From NCBI GenBank assembly GCA_015501585.1, contig JADNRY010000015.1, positions 372,001 to 436,000 on the forward strand: 64,000 nt of DNA, given 5' to 3'. Below the pieces are notes generated by a model. It worked only from the letters and a program-made list of their open reading frames with translations, made no database searches and was not told where the DNA came from. Shown here one piece after another: positions 22,799 through 37,363 of this stretch; positions within the stretch are counted from its first letter, which is position 1; every line of letters starts with the position of its first letter. The position numbers were made by a program, and so were the translations under genes. This DNA is from Rhodocollybia butyracea (Eukaryota; Basidiomycota; Agaricomycetes; Agaricales; Omphalotaceae).

Positions 22799-23226
22799 GA
22801 CGAATGTTCAGTGTACAAGTTCATTGGGCTACACGTTTCTATGGGCGAGAACAAACAGCGTCACCTTATCGATGCTACCCATCCGCTCCCCTGCCATCTT
22901 TGCTTCTTATTTCGACACCTCGACCTTCGTCGATTCCTTGGCCAAATGATTTTAGACTACTTCTTTGGCACCCTAACTCGAGTCTACCAAGTGATGATGC
23001 ATTGTGACTTCTTGTCAACAGTTCGTAGCGTCCGCAGAGTTGGAGTCTGTGGAATTGTAGTTGTCGGAATACCTCATGTTGATCTCAAGCCATAGATCGA
23101 CAAACACTTTGGCTTGTGCAAGCTTGCACATCGGTCATACGAAATATGAACGTGCATTTATTTTCAACTCAGGTACACTGTACAGAACACAAGCTTTCGT
23201 TTATCCCTAATGCGAATACAGTCTCA
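22799..23226. other. intergenic between convergent genes
   Basis: 3' flanks of the Med9-like gene (+) and the esterase (-). Nothing else was recognised. Confidence 0.45.
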
Positions 23227-25592
<2,366 letters not shown>

Positions 25593-26100
25593 TCTTGAAC
25601 TGGGATTTCTCTCTTCGAAATGGGCGTGTCCGCGACCTCAAATAGCTGTTCAAGTGGTGGATCAGCTGCCCAGCTATATGACGATATACCGTGACGGATT
25701 TTCGGCTGCCGAGAGGTCAGATGTCTGGATGGAGCGCGTAGTCACCCAGGACGTTGTAGGAATTTCCATTCCCAGTCTAAAGTTCTCGTCCTGAGTAGTT
25801 TTTGGCATGTTAGCGGCTATTGAAGAAACCGAGTCGAAGTAACATGAGCCTGATGGAACTACGCAGCTGCTCCGCTGTGCTTATTTAAATAATTTGAAGT
25901 CGTTCGATGTTCATTCGCATGATTGTGAGAGGGAAGTTGTACAGAATGATTTACCAATTTGTACAGTAGAAAACTATGATTAGTAAGAATTATCGACGCG
26001 ATATCAGTGACAGATGAATTAGACAGTTAAAAATAATCATACCTACATACTTAGAGAAGGTCGGTAAAGCGAAGGAAAACATAAGGAACACAAAAAACTA
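25593..26100. other. upstream flank of the esterase
   Basis: Probable promoter region with an A/T-rich TTATTTAAATAATTT block near 25880-25894. No gene was recognised. Confidence 0.4.
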
Positions 26101-26368
26101 GAATCCAAAGCAGATTTGGCCCGTCTCAAAATCAAAACCCGGCCAAAGGAGAGTACACAGTCGAATCTGTCACGGTGACAGGGAATGAGGAGATATTGGG
26201 GATCCACGGGCACCATGCTCCATCTCGAGTCATAACAAAATACATCTTGTTTCTCTGCCCTTCGCCAGCCACGTCAAGTAAAGAATATATCTGAGGTACA
26301 ACGATGTGGCCATGTGGCGCTGGTGCTCCGTCTGCGACGTACAGATTCCGATCCGCCTCAGTAGCCAT
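26101..26368 (-). pseudogene. truncated copy of the 3' end of the pseudokinase gene
   Basis: Matches 28720-29005 on the same strand, including TVYSPLAGF at the C-terminus, the segment before it, and QRRYGP-type blocks. Several short deletions and frame changes are present. The rest of the gene is absent. It lies about 2.6 kb downstream of the parental gene in its direction of transcription, so it is a partial local duplication. Confidence 0.75.
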
Positions 26369-26692
26369 CTTTGTTTAGCACATCTGCCACGTAGGCATGA
26401 GGTTGGGGTGGCCGCGTTCCATCAAGTATTTAGACGCCGGTGTCATGATAAGTTTTGAACTTTCATCCTAGCGTTTAAATTTGCGCCCAAGTAGATGTTC
26501 AAGCCAATGTTTGATAAAAATCTATGTAGCTTTGTGTGTTTCTGTCTGCTAAGTGAGCCAAAAGTTATGCTTCATTTTGTTTTCCTTACAACAACAAGAG
26601 GCAGCAAGAAATAATATTTGAAATTTTTGTACTTCGAATGTGACATGGGAGAGTCCTTGATAGAGCTACAACCTGCTACAACTTGTTATACA
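26369..26692. other. short intergenic region
   Basis: Nothing recognised. Confidence 0.4.
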
Positions 26693-27846
26693 TTACCTTC
26701 CGCCAACATTCTCAAACCAGTCATCCTCATCGAGATCATCAAAGCTACTCTGTACCTACCACACCAGTTAGATGGAATGACATTGGCACATCGATCATCT
26801 TACCCAATCCGATAGGACACCTGCAATCACATCTGGCCAAGGTTGTTTTGGAATCGGATTTGGATTTGGATCTTGGGGAACGTAATACTTGATTGGGATA
26901 GAAAACTTATAGGAAGCACCGTCGCCGTTCTTATGAATGGAAAGAATGATAAACTGCCATTTATAGCCATTGGTCACAACCCCGCGAATTGTTTCTTTCC
27001 TGAGTAACTTTCAAAACACAGCGATATATAGGGAAAAGGAATTGCTTACTTTAGCTGCTTGGCACTCACATATAACTGACATAGAGCCCGAGGAAGGTAC
27101 TCAAATAGTGCGCTGAGCCTGGTCTTGGCTTCCGTCACAAAAAAGCTTGTTTTGAGTGACTCGGGGAATACAACTTGTGGATTACTGCGGTATAAAGCTT
27201 GAAGGAGGATGAGCACAGGAGGTCTGAGTAGTAGAAGAGTTCACATTTGAAGCGGTCTGAGGAGATAACAACCGTGTAATCTCTGTACCCTGATATGGTA
27301 ATCAGGCTCGATGGGTTGACAATGGTCGCAGGTACTCCCTCGTTCATGTTTATAATCATACACTTTCCTGGCACAACCATCGCAGATGCACGGAATAAGA
27401 AAGTATCAATCCACTGAGTTGGTTGATTCTGGCGATATGATGTCAGCATGGGACCAATCAATGCGTTGATTAGATTCACTTCTCTGGAGAGAAGTCTTTC
27501 GAGTAGCGCGAGATGAAGATACATTTGTGTTGAAGACCAGAATTCGTCTTTACCACTCGATTTGCTCTTTTCAATGCGCTCTTCAATAGCAGACTTCAGT
27601 TTAAGACTGCCTTTGAGAACAATATTCAGTTTTTCGAGAGTTTCTTTGTTGACATCGGACAGGTCAATAAGCCTCTAAAAAGAATGAGAGAATGACCCTA
27701 TTCAACATAAGTACGGGCTAGTTCACCTGAGGTTCCGAGAGCCTTGCGATCGTCTCCTTCTCAGCGCTAGCCTCTTGGACCTGGTCGCCGGTGTCTTCTT
27801 CTTCGTTGTCAAGAGAGCCTTTAAACTTCTTCGAGGGGGGTTGCAT
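26693..27846 (-). CDS. PD-(D/E)XK-like agaricomycete protein
   Basis: Starts MQPPSKKFKG at 27846 with an acidic low-complexity segment. A helical region follows (LKSAIEERIEKSKSSGKDEF), then ISGYRDYTVVIS, VVFPESLKTSFFVTEAKTR, LFEYLPRALCQLYVSAKQL, ETIRGVVTNGYKWQFIIL, NGDGASYK and an acidic C-terminus DLDEDDWFENVGGR. The order SG..DY, then (T/L)EAK, then ..PQA..Q.Y..AK.L, then RG..TNG..W.F is a family I recall from many agaricomycete genomes. D and E-x-K in these positions would fit a PD-(D/E)XK nuclease-like fold. No biochemical role is known to me. Introns lie near 26766-26813, 26990-27090 and 27672-27725. Confidence 0.55.
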
Positions 27847-28748
27847 CCTTTGTCGAGATTCAAGAAAGTGTGTTTCATTCCAGCGCTTATTCTCATCTAG
27901 TAAGCGCTGACTCAGGCCTATGTACGCTAACACAAATCTGAGAAACAAGCGCGTCTCTGTACGGTACTCGTGTATGCAGCTGGCTGGCTCTGTGCGTCGG
28001 GCCCCGGGGTGATTGGGTTCACACTGCCACAGCAGAGTTGGTTGCGTGCATCCGCGGCACACATATGGCGCGGTGTGTGTTGCGTGGGCCCCGGCTGTTC
28101 CTCAATGGGATCCGGACCGCGCCGGTTCTTCCTTCCTAACCCAGATGAATTTTAAAAGTTTCCATCTACAGTAATTTCACAATACATACTACTCTTGATG
28201 GGACCGTAGGCGGTTATGTACTGTCTGGGCCGTGTATTTTGATATCTATCGACTTGGTACACGTACTAAGTACGTGCCACTTAGAAACACTTCCATACAG
28301 CTACCTTTAACTAAGAGTCACACCGCCCCCACCACTACAGACCGGAGCCCACAATAGCTCCCCGCGCCTTTAGTACTTATACTTACTAACATATGCGGCA
28401 TAAAAGAGTAAAAAAAAGAAAAACATGTACTATGTAACACTAACCTACTTATTGCATAAGTAATTCATTGTGCACGACAAACGCCAAGTTTTTCATGCCT
28501 ACGCACTCCTACGTATGGACCGCGATATGGCTCACAGTGCACACATCCAAAAAACTTGCAAAGATAATTTCGGAATAAAGGAATCCCAGTATATCATGAC
28601 CAAAGAAAAGGAGCCAAGCGCATTTGCCTGTTCATAAAGCATCTCTTTATCATGTTCACCAAATATCATTACCTACACAAGAAAAATCGATAAAACGAAA
28701 AAAACAGAACGAAAGGTATATTAGTAGAATCTAAAGCGAATTTCGAAA
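27847..28748. other. intergenic region
   Basis: Separates the PD-(D/E)XK-like gene from the 3' end of the pseudokinase gene. A GC-rich stretch at 27980-28120 lies within an alternative 5' extension of the former gene. No other gene was recognised. Confidence 0.4.
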
Positions 28749-31473
28749 TTAAAACCCGGCCAAAGGAGAATACACGGTCGAATCCGTCGCGGTGACAGGG
28801 GAGAGCTGAGGGGATATTGGGGCATGACAGAGGTCCACGGGCACCATACTCCATCTCGAGTCATAACGAAATACATCTTGTTTTTCTACTTCCTCGCCAG
28901 CCACGTCTTCCAGTAATGAATCCATCTGAGTAACGGTATCATATGGACCATATCGTCGCTGGTGCTCCGTGCTGCAACGTACAGATTCCGATCCACCTTG
29001 GCCTTCTCTCCATGACCTAGCTCGCAAAATTCCTAAAGTCCGCAATCCAAGCCCAAGACCGAACGCAGGCATGATCGAGTGAGGTCGTCTTGGGGCACCT
29101 GCATTACAGATAGACGATTTTGATCTTGAAGCAGCCGGTACAGTATACGTGAAGCCAATCCCACTCCCAATTTGCTTGATACCATTAGGCAGCTCGTACT
29201 CGTCAAAGTTATTGCCACTTCTCATAATAACATCAGGATGAGTAAAAGCGGGAGTACTTTTTGGACGTCGCAACTTGCGCAACTTGTTTTGGGTACTCGA
29301 AGCGGAAAAAGAAACGAGCTGTGATAAGCGACTGTTGGTCTGGGCGAGGATGGATGATCGTTGTCGACGGAGTTTTGGTGCAGCCAAAGGTTCTTGATAC
29401 TTCTGTTCAGAACGAGGAGGTATTCCGAGGACGCGTGCGGGCTTTGAAACCTCTGTATTAACATCATTATCCAAAGAATCCAGAACGAGGATATGCGTCC
29501 TTCACGATCCAGCTTGTTGACAACAGGGCTACGACGGAGAGATTCGTACGATGGCGCGCGATCTATCTTTGAAACGGATTCCGAAATAGAAAGAGAGTGA
29601 TCTTTCACAAAGCGAGAGGTGTTTACTTTCATCTTGAGTTCGTCTAGAGAAGGGGAGCGAAAGATAGAGGGTAGAAGATCTTGAACCGTGTGTCGAGCTT
29701 GAAGAGAATAGACCGATCTTGATTTCGGTGAAATGGATCTAGAAGGGTCCCATTCAGACAATTGATCAGTGATTGTGTGTATATCTGCTTCGGTCCCCCC
29801 ATCAAGACTTGGAGCCTGCGCCTGCACGCTATAAGGAGAAATTCTGCAAGAGTCAGGAGAGCTAGGAATATAGGGAGCTAACACTAGTCAACGGCTGTTA
29901 CAAAAACACTTTCAAGGACGCAAACCTAGTGCTTTCTTCTTTTGAATAGTTGTCCAGTTGCTGTCGAAGACCGTCAGTAAATATAGATATTGCAGATAGA
30001 AGAGGACCAACATGGATGCAAAATATTGGTGTTGCTTGATTTTTTCTGTAGTCGGCCGTAAACGAGGATTACGTTCCAAACACTATAACGGTCTTAAGCG
30101 TAAAGGATATACTTGGGGTAACAGATGCTGCACCTTCAACATCAGGTCCATCCCATCCTCTTCCATGCGACCATCGTTACGTACAACTAACGACCCACCG
30201 CGAAGAACTCGCTTGTAAACTTGTGCTTGAGTGAGACCAGTCATGGGAAAGGGATGCTACCAGCTGATGAGAACACATATAAATAGACGGAAAGGGACAT
30301 TACCTCCCCGAAAGTCATGAAATAGATTATACATCCCAAACCCCAACAGTCTACGAGTTGGTCATGTTCCCAACGAAGGAGAACTTCCGGAGCCCGATAT
30401 TCATAGTCCCGAGGCACTCTCTGGTCGATACTTGAAAATTCTTGGCCGTCAAATCTGGCTAGTTCAAAGCCCGAGAGAACGATGTGACCGTCGCTGTAGA
30501 TCATAACGTTCGTAGGCTCGATACCACGATGTTGGATTTTAGCGTCGTGGAGGACAGATATAGCTTCAGCCTACAGAAAAAAGTTTTATCTATATCCACC
30601 GGAATAAAATAAAAAATCTCAACTCACAATCTCAGAAGAATAGAACAAGACCTCGTCTGGGTCTAGCGCGCCATCTTGCAGCACATAATTCAACATATTA
30701 CCCGCAGGATACGAGTCCTAATAGCTACGTGAGCAAGATAGTTTTTGCAAGGTATGGCCTATGCGCACCAACAGAACGAAAAGCGACTGATGCTCAAAAA
30801 TTCGTCGGAGAATATATGGAATGAAAGGACAGTCTAATTCTGTGAGCATTTCCAACAGTCGTAGCTCGAACGGCCAGTTGAGAGATGGTGTTGCGGGAAA
30901 AGCCTTCATAGTATACACTCGGTTTGTATCACGCTTCCGGATAGTGTGAGTGCCAACGATCGTTTGTCCAGATTCTATTCGGCGGTCGGTGAAGTCGAAT
31001 TCAGAAAGCGAGAATACATGCTTGAGGGCGAGATAGTTAGGAAACTATTGCATTTGGAAGCGAGCAAAACAAGACTACTTCAAGAAACTTCTTTCTATCT
31101 CGAATGTCAATTAAAGCCTCGTGTATAGTAGGCTTTCGAGATATTACGACGATTTCCTAAAAGGCGAGGTGTGAAACGAGATGCAAGCGCCAGATAATGT
31201 GCACTAACATCAATATCATCGTCGTCCCAGTCGGAATCGAGTCCTTGGATGTCAGTGATTCGCTGAATGGGTATGAAATGTTAGAGCTAAACTAGCTCCA
31301 GATGAAAAAAAGTTTACGTCGACATTGTAGCTCATGTCATTAGCTAGTCTTGTACTATGATTCAGCTCAAGGCCGAACAATCCAGAAAATGATTCCTGTA
31401 GCGAGCATCAGAACAGTGCATGCCAGGCCACTGTAGGGCTCACAGAGAAAGGGATGTCATCAAACGGCTCCAT
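28749..31473 (-). CDS. AGC-type protein pseudokinase
   Basis: About ten exons starting MEPFDDIPFS at 31473. An acidic N-terminal part (DSDWDDDDID) precedes the kinase domain: HVFSLSEFDFTDRRIESGQ, VYTMKAF (beta-3 Lys present), ELRLLEMLTELDCPFIPY (alpha-C Glu), QHRGIEPTNVMIY, VLSGFELARF, DYEYRAPEVLL and CWGLGCIIYFM. CLERNPRLRPTTEKIKQHQYF closes the domain, and an AGC-like tail follows (DSNWTTIQKKKALAPYIPS). The catalytic Asp of HRD is Gly, the catalytic-loop Lys is Glu, and DFG is GFE. The two acidic metal/catalytic residues are therefore missing, while the ATP-binding Lys, the catalytic-loop Asn and APE remain. A Ser-rich C-terminal region of about 350 residues ends VYSPLAGF. It is probably a scaffold or regulator rather than an active kinase. 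Confidence 0.8.
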
Positions 31474-31761
31474 GTCAATAACCGGAAGGCTTAGGCAGTC
31501 ATTAGTCTTGCGAGATTCTGGTGAAAATCATGGCCAACAGTCAAAAAGCACGACGAACTTGGCGAGTTGAGTCAGATTGCTCGCTCTCCTCCGAAACATT
31601 ACTGAGTACTGTGCAAGTCGAATGCATGAAAAAGGTATCGCGCGGGCAGAGGAAAGTATGGCGTCGCGAGTGGTTAAGGAAGAAAAGAAAGGAAAGAAAG
31701 GTAAACAAGCGCCAAGAAATGAGTCCTAATTATTATTTTATTTATTTACAGTGCTATGAAC

Positions 31762-33800
31762 TTAAAGTTTTACATGGCTCAGATGTAGCACGTAACCGGG
31801 TTTCACTCCTCGCTCTTCAGCTACCTTTTCTACCATATCTCGGGTCAGGACAACCACAGGCTTCTGATCGCTCGAGTCTTGTCCCCACGTCTTCAACAGA
31901 CCCATTTCATTCAACGCAAACGCTGCATCATCCACACGCAAATTTGTTGCGTCTGCAATATCAACCAAAGAGCATTGGATCCTGAGATGGACGGTGGCGC
32001 TTCCATCGGGATTCCGGGTGGTGACGAATGTACGAAGCGAGGCGAGTTTCTCTACGTACGGGATTTGTGAGAAACGAGACAGCCTTCTATAGAGAAAGAG
32101 ATAAACGTACCGTCGATGTCTTCCATCACTTCTTCCTCCTGAGAGAGCTCTCCATCCCAGCCCTTGTACCTCTTTCGCCGTCGAGGTATGCTATCTTCGG
32201 ACGATTCTCTAGAAGGACTACGGAAGTCAGGGGGATTTCCTCGGGTAACCAGCACTGTATCTGCGCCAGCCGACATGGGCATTACTTCTAATAGTTTACT
32301 ATATGAGGATAAGGTTAGTCCAAAAATGAAAGACGACAAGAAGCGAATCTCACCGGAAAAATCGGATAAGCGTTGATACCCAGTAAGCTAGATAGCTGCG
32401 TAGTCCTAGGTCAGAGAGTGGTCTTTCAGGGGTTCCAACCTTTCCTGCACGTCTTGAAAGTTCGTAGCCTAGTATAACGACGTTAAAAAAAAAACGGCTG
32501 AAACATATTCTGAACTCACTGAATTCGATCATTAGTCTACCAAAACCCTTTCTCTGGAAAGGTGGAAGAGTTATTATACAGGCCAAGTTGTAGTCGTCGT
32601 AAGATCTTTTTTCCTGTAAAAGACTGGGTAAAGGTACGATACTTTCTGGGAAAATATTGACCTTGGAAAAGTATCCGAGCATGTGGTCGCTATTCCTTGT
32701 GGCATCGGTGAGAACATAATATAAGACTATAGGTAGAGGTCTATGAGAGACGAAGATAGGAAAGAGACTTGGGCTGACAGTTTTCGGTATCAAAAAACAA
32801 GGTTTTAATGTCTATAAACAATTTCCCAAAGAGAGACAGATTCTGGCAATAGAGCTGAAGACGCATCAGCTTGGAAGAGAGTAAAAAGTGACGCAACGCA
32901 CTTTTTCTTTGGCACCGTCGACCTCCCATATCGTATGAGCGCCTCGCTGATATACCTTGCGTCCTGGAGGGTGGCTCATTGTACACTGTTTCTATTACGA
33001 CAATTTAACCGTAGAACCAAGCACCAAGGATTGGGCGGAACAAACTTTATGTCCCTCCCAAGCAGACCCGTCCGTCATGTACTTGAAGCACATCTCACAA
33101 ACATAGAGAATCTCTTTTTCGCCTCTGCGTCCCATTCCCCCTGCAAGCAGTTCAGAAGTTCGTCCATGGGCGCGTAGGGTGGTTCTAGTGAGACCAGGTA
33201 TCCGATTGGGCAGAGGATTAGATCCCTGAGAGAGGGCTGGCTCTGCGTCTTCATTCTCAGTCAGAGGATAAGGCGAAAAGTACCTTTACCAGCATGACTT
33301 AGTTTCAATAAAAAAGGCAGACGCTATTTCTACGCACCATGTCTTTATCAGCCATTCGCCAACGTATACTTGGTCAAAATTTCGCCGGTCATTAATCTGT
33401 TTATGAAACTGGATGTCATACTCTTCTTCAGTCATGACGATTTGTTCTGTTTCGTGCATTGCTTCCTCGCTGGAAGGAGACTGGCTACGAGATGGAGAAC
33501 CAGACGCGTCCTGTGAAGATCTTTTTCGTTTTTTGGACGATACCGTTGGATGTTCGGTCGAAGTGGGCTTTAACAGAGTCTTTGGAACCCACTCATCATT
33601 TCGTTTATCGAGATTTACATAATGAACAAAGACTCGAGGCTCATGAGGTGACTCTTGTAGAATTGTGACGGGTTCTTTAAAAATGTAAGAAAATATCTGC
33701 AAAAACAAGCGGTTACCGGTTACTCACCGTCACGCCCGTGTTTCAAAACAGTGTGCAAAGCAACTGGGTGAGAAACCGCAACTACGTGCTTTGCAGGCAT
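31762..33800 (-). CDS. ESA1: MYST histone acetyltransferase (Esa1/KAT5 type)
   Basis: Nuclear acetyltransferase, the catalytic subunit type of NuA4. MPAKHVVAVSHPVALHT starts at 33800. A chromo-barrel follows, with VFVHYVNLDKRNDEWV. A Lys/Ser-rich linker and WYFSPYPLT lead into the C2HC finger (CEMCFKYMT...HKKQC, about 33.07 kb). HPPGRKVYQRG, LYCQNLSLFGKLFIDIKTL, FYVLTDAT, GYFSKEKRS (joined across an intron), YNLACIITLPPFQRKGFGR (acetyl-CoA loop with the conserved Cys) and SYELSRRAG come next. TPERPLSDLGLRSYLAYW contains the catalytic Glu. The C-terminal winged-helix part ends YVLHLSHVKL at 31762. All key residues are present. It shares a short divergent promoter with the methyltransferase gene at 33899. 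Confidence 0.93.
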
Positions 33801-33898
33801 CTTTTGAGTAAAATAATAAATGAAAGAATAAACAAAGTGATGTTCAAGGTGTAATGACGAAATTCGCACCCCCATCTCTTTTTTTTACTACTGTCAAC
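33801..33898. promoter_or_regulatory. 98-bp divergent promoter
   Basis: Only 98 bp separate the start codons of the Esa1-type gene (-) and the EFM5-type gene (+), so the two must share regulatory sequence. An in-frame ATG for the + gene at 33854 would shorten the spacer to 53 bp. Confidence 0.6.
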
Positions 33899-34882
33899 AT
33901 GGAAACTCCAGATTCTCCTCGTTCCGTCTGCTCTGATCTTTCTTCTGGATCCTCACCAGCACTCGATCCGTCAACGCTATCCATCCTGGATTCCTTTCTA
34001 TCCTCAAAAATCGAAGAGGAACAACTCTTCAATCAAATTTCTACTCGAGCCTCCGCGGCAGCACTGGCGGGTCTTTCTCTTGATCAGGATGAAAGAGATG
34101 AGCACCCTACAATCAGTCTAGACGAATACAAAGTTGCTTTTAGAGAAGACTGGCAACTCAGCCAATTTTGGTCAGTTTCATTTCGTTGACTTTGCTAATT
34201 TATCTGCTCTAGCTCCGGGACACCTCGGACAACGCAGAATTTTCTTTTTAGGGCAAGCTATGCCCTCTTATAATCTGTCTACTGTTCTAACATCTCGTAT
34301 CACTGATTCAGGTATTCGACATCATTCGCCAATCGACTTGTAGAGTCTGTTTATTCACTTTGCGACTCGTCGACAAATGTCGCGTTTATATGCTGCCCAA
34401 CAGGTTTTGTTGCATCACAGCATCCATATCCAAAAAAAAATACTCGTCTACTCGAATTTGACCAGCGTTTTTCGGCGCTAGCGCCTGGACAATTTGTTCC
34501 CTATGATCTTAATGAACCAGACATCTTTCCCAGTAGCCTGAAAAACTCTGTGGATATTGCCGTTGTGGATCCGCCGTATCTAAATGAGGTTTGCACTGTT
34601 TGCGTTTTCTTTCCCCATCATTCAGCTAAAAGATTTTTCAAGCGTACTAACAAGAAACTCGCACAAACCCTTCGTCAAATCCTCCGTCCCAACGGTAAAT
34701 TAATCATCGTCACCTCCAAATCTGTGGAACCCGCTTTGCATGAGATCTATTGCGAAGCACCTCTGGGACCGCTGCGAGAAACAAGGCTTGTTGTCGAGCA
34801 TGAAAGATTGGCGAACGACTTTGCGTGTTGGGGCTCATGGGATGATGCGGCACACTTTGGGTCAAGTTCGTTTGAAGAGTAG
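33899..34882 (+). CDS. EFM5: eEF1A lysine methyltransferase, EFM5 / EEF1AKMT1 family
   Basis: Cytosolic SAM-dependent methyltransferase that modifies a lysine of translation elongation factor 1A. METPDSPRSV starts at 33899. A helical N-terminal part precedes DWQLSQFWYSTSFANRL (joined across an intron of about 145 bp at 34170-34313), the family signature ENWQLSQFWYS. FICCPTGF, RLLEFDQRFSALAPGQFVPYDL and the catalytic motif VVDPPYLNE follow. A 54-bp intron then leads to RTNKKLAQTLRQILRPNGKLI. The C-terminus has NDFACWGSWDD, corresponding to the family's LANEFRCY. Length near 255 residues fits. The DPPY motif once gave the family a wrong DNA N6-adenine methyltransferase label. Confidence 0.88.
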
Positions 34883-37363
34883 AGATGGCGATCTTTTTCA
34901 CGCAAGTTCTTATATACCTAGATTTCGCTCGATAGACATAGATGCTCAACAATACACGATCAGCCTATCCCAAATACCTCTTTGCCACTGAATCATCGAT
35001 GGACTTTCATTGTCCGGGTACATTGCTGTCGGTCTTTTTCGTGCGTTCGTGCGCTGCGACCTGACACTCCCTCCACATTCAAGAGGGCCAAAAAATGTGA
35101 AGTTGAGCCCCGGAGAAATGTTGTTATTATCTCATCTAATCTAATCGATTCCGTGAGTTAGACGCCCACTCTTCGACTTGAACATTCAAATCAAACCTTT
35201 GTGTGTCCTTACATGGATAAGCACCACCCTTTATATTCTGGCTCCAACCATCCCTCACTTTTCTGTCAAGGCCTGACGGTCCTCTCTTGACAGACCCGAA
35301 AAGTGAAAAAGGACTGAGGTTCAAAGATGCTATCATGGCTGGACAATTCACACCACTCTCACCACTCACGTTTGAGGCTGCAGCGAGAGTCCGACAATAT
35401 TTCAAGGCGAGAGGTGAGTGTATACATCAGTAGTTTGCCCAGGTTAACATATATATAATATTTTTTGTACCTACTACCATTTCCAATTGTTAATAAGTGG
35501 AAAACTTGGTGGAAAATAAAATATTTACGTTAACAATATTTTTGACCATTTCTTCAAAACTGTACTGATTGATAACTTTATATGCAGCTTCTAATGGTGA
35601 GCAATTTCAGCCTGTGTTTCAGTATATTGCATGTTCATAGCATCACACTCAGCCTTGGCTTCTCACGCGGCCTAGTGACCCTCTCAGTGTTCAAGTACTG
35701 AACTGAGTGAAAAGGATAGAAACTTTGATCAACAAGGGTGTTTGTTGGATACACAAATAGGTCAAGATGTCCAAGGTGGGATGGTGCATCAGATATCAGG
35801 AGAGAACACCAATGAATATAACCAGAGTATTCGGAAGAGGAGAAGGTCTGACCTAAGATGGTGTGTCTAATTTGCCTCTACTTATTTCAATTTCAACAAG
35901 TTAGATGACTTGTACGGTGACCAGACACCGTCACGGTAAGGCCAGTATCGAAGCGACAAAACTTTATAGGTGTTAACACTCCCCATGCCCCATAGAGTGA
36001 AGGAACATCTCAGCTAGGTCCAGATTCCTTCGGAGGTGGATGTATCCAGGCGAGATTGCACCGGATCTGCAATTTGATATGAAGAATGTTCATTTACCAT
36101 ACCCCGTTGGCGTCAACACTTTCAGGGTTCATCGGTTTCTGGATCGTCTAGCTTCAAATTTCAAGGAGAAAAGCAGGGGGATATGAGGTTGGACTAACGC
36201 TAGGACACTCAAACAATAGATAGTTTGCTTGGAAGTTTTTTGTTGTGCAGTGCACTTTCATTATCCATCGTTTCAACCGCGCTCTTTTGTTCAATTTAAC
36301 TTGTGATAGCATTGTGTAAAGCTCTTACTCAAGGTAGCGAAGTAATACGGTATCGATGTGGATGTAATGTAAACACAGTAAACGAGAATCTGTACTAAGT
36401 ATTAGTATAACAAGAGTAGCGAACAAAAAGCAAGTACAGAAAAAGTACAACAGACACCAAAAAAAATGTAGTACGTGTTGTACAGCGAGTCACAACAAAG
36501 ATATGGTAAGAGTGGGGGAAGAACAAAGAGGGTAGAACAGAGAGTAAGTAGTACACGTTCGACTGCTTTGGGTTTCAAATTCGAAACGAAAACGAAAAAA
36601 AAAAGTTGTGTGGCCAGTTCACAGCTTAGGTGCAGGACGGAGGAGAGCGGGTAGGAAGGGTAAAAAGGGGGTGGGAGGAGAAAGCGTGAGGAGAAAGAGG
36701 AAGGAGATACGCTGGGAAAACGGAAAGAGTAGTGCGGTCGGAAAGCTAAGCTTCATCGCTCTGCAAAACATAGCGGAGATGATAAAATCAGACAAGAGAA
36801 CGCAACGAAAAACAGACCCAAATGGAACGAAATGCGGTGAGATGGAGGAAAGAAAAATAACTTTGAATGAAAATAAAGAGTTAATAAATCAGAAGGGAAA
36901 GTCGCTTGAAACTGAACCAAGGATGGATGGAATATACGGAAAGAAGAAAGTAATCGGTGCCGAGTTAGTGAAATGACGGGTGAGATGTAGTGAGGTTGAC
37001 AAGTTCGGAACCGCGGAAGAGGTTGATGGATTCTATGAAGGGGGGGCAGTTCGGGACCGCGGAGAGGAGGAGGAGGGGTCGGAAGAGTCATCGATTGAAG
37101 AAAACAAGTTGGTCTATTAAAGAGAGTCGCTTTGTATGAGATAACCGATCGAGAGGCAAGGGAGAATTGAAACTTGAAAGAAAGCGAACGACCACGAGAA
37201 CAGGTCATGCTGAAGATTTGAATATTAAAGAAAGTAATCCAGCGAGCGAGCGAGTCACCAAGAGTACGCATCGCAATTGAAAGTTGCACAACGAGCGAAA
37301 CGGAGAGAGAAATTCTGAAGAAAGTAAGTATCCGCGGGTAAAAGTATCCTTTTTGGGACTTGC
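34883..37363. other. 2.5-kb region, mostly intergenic
   Basis: A possible first exon (MAGQFTPLSPLTFEAAARV, + strand from 35336) ends at a good GTGAGT donor, but I cannot find convincing later exons. The purine-rich stretch 36500-37330 is probably the 3' untranslated region of the minus-strand gene that ends at 37364. Confidence 0.35.

Noticed and set aside
34550..34882. DNA N6-adenine methyltransferase based on the DPPY motif
   Set aside because: The ENWQLSQFW-type signature and overall layout place it in the EFM5/EEF1AKMT1 protein lysine methyltransferase family.
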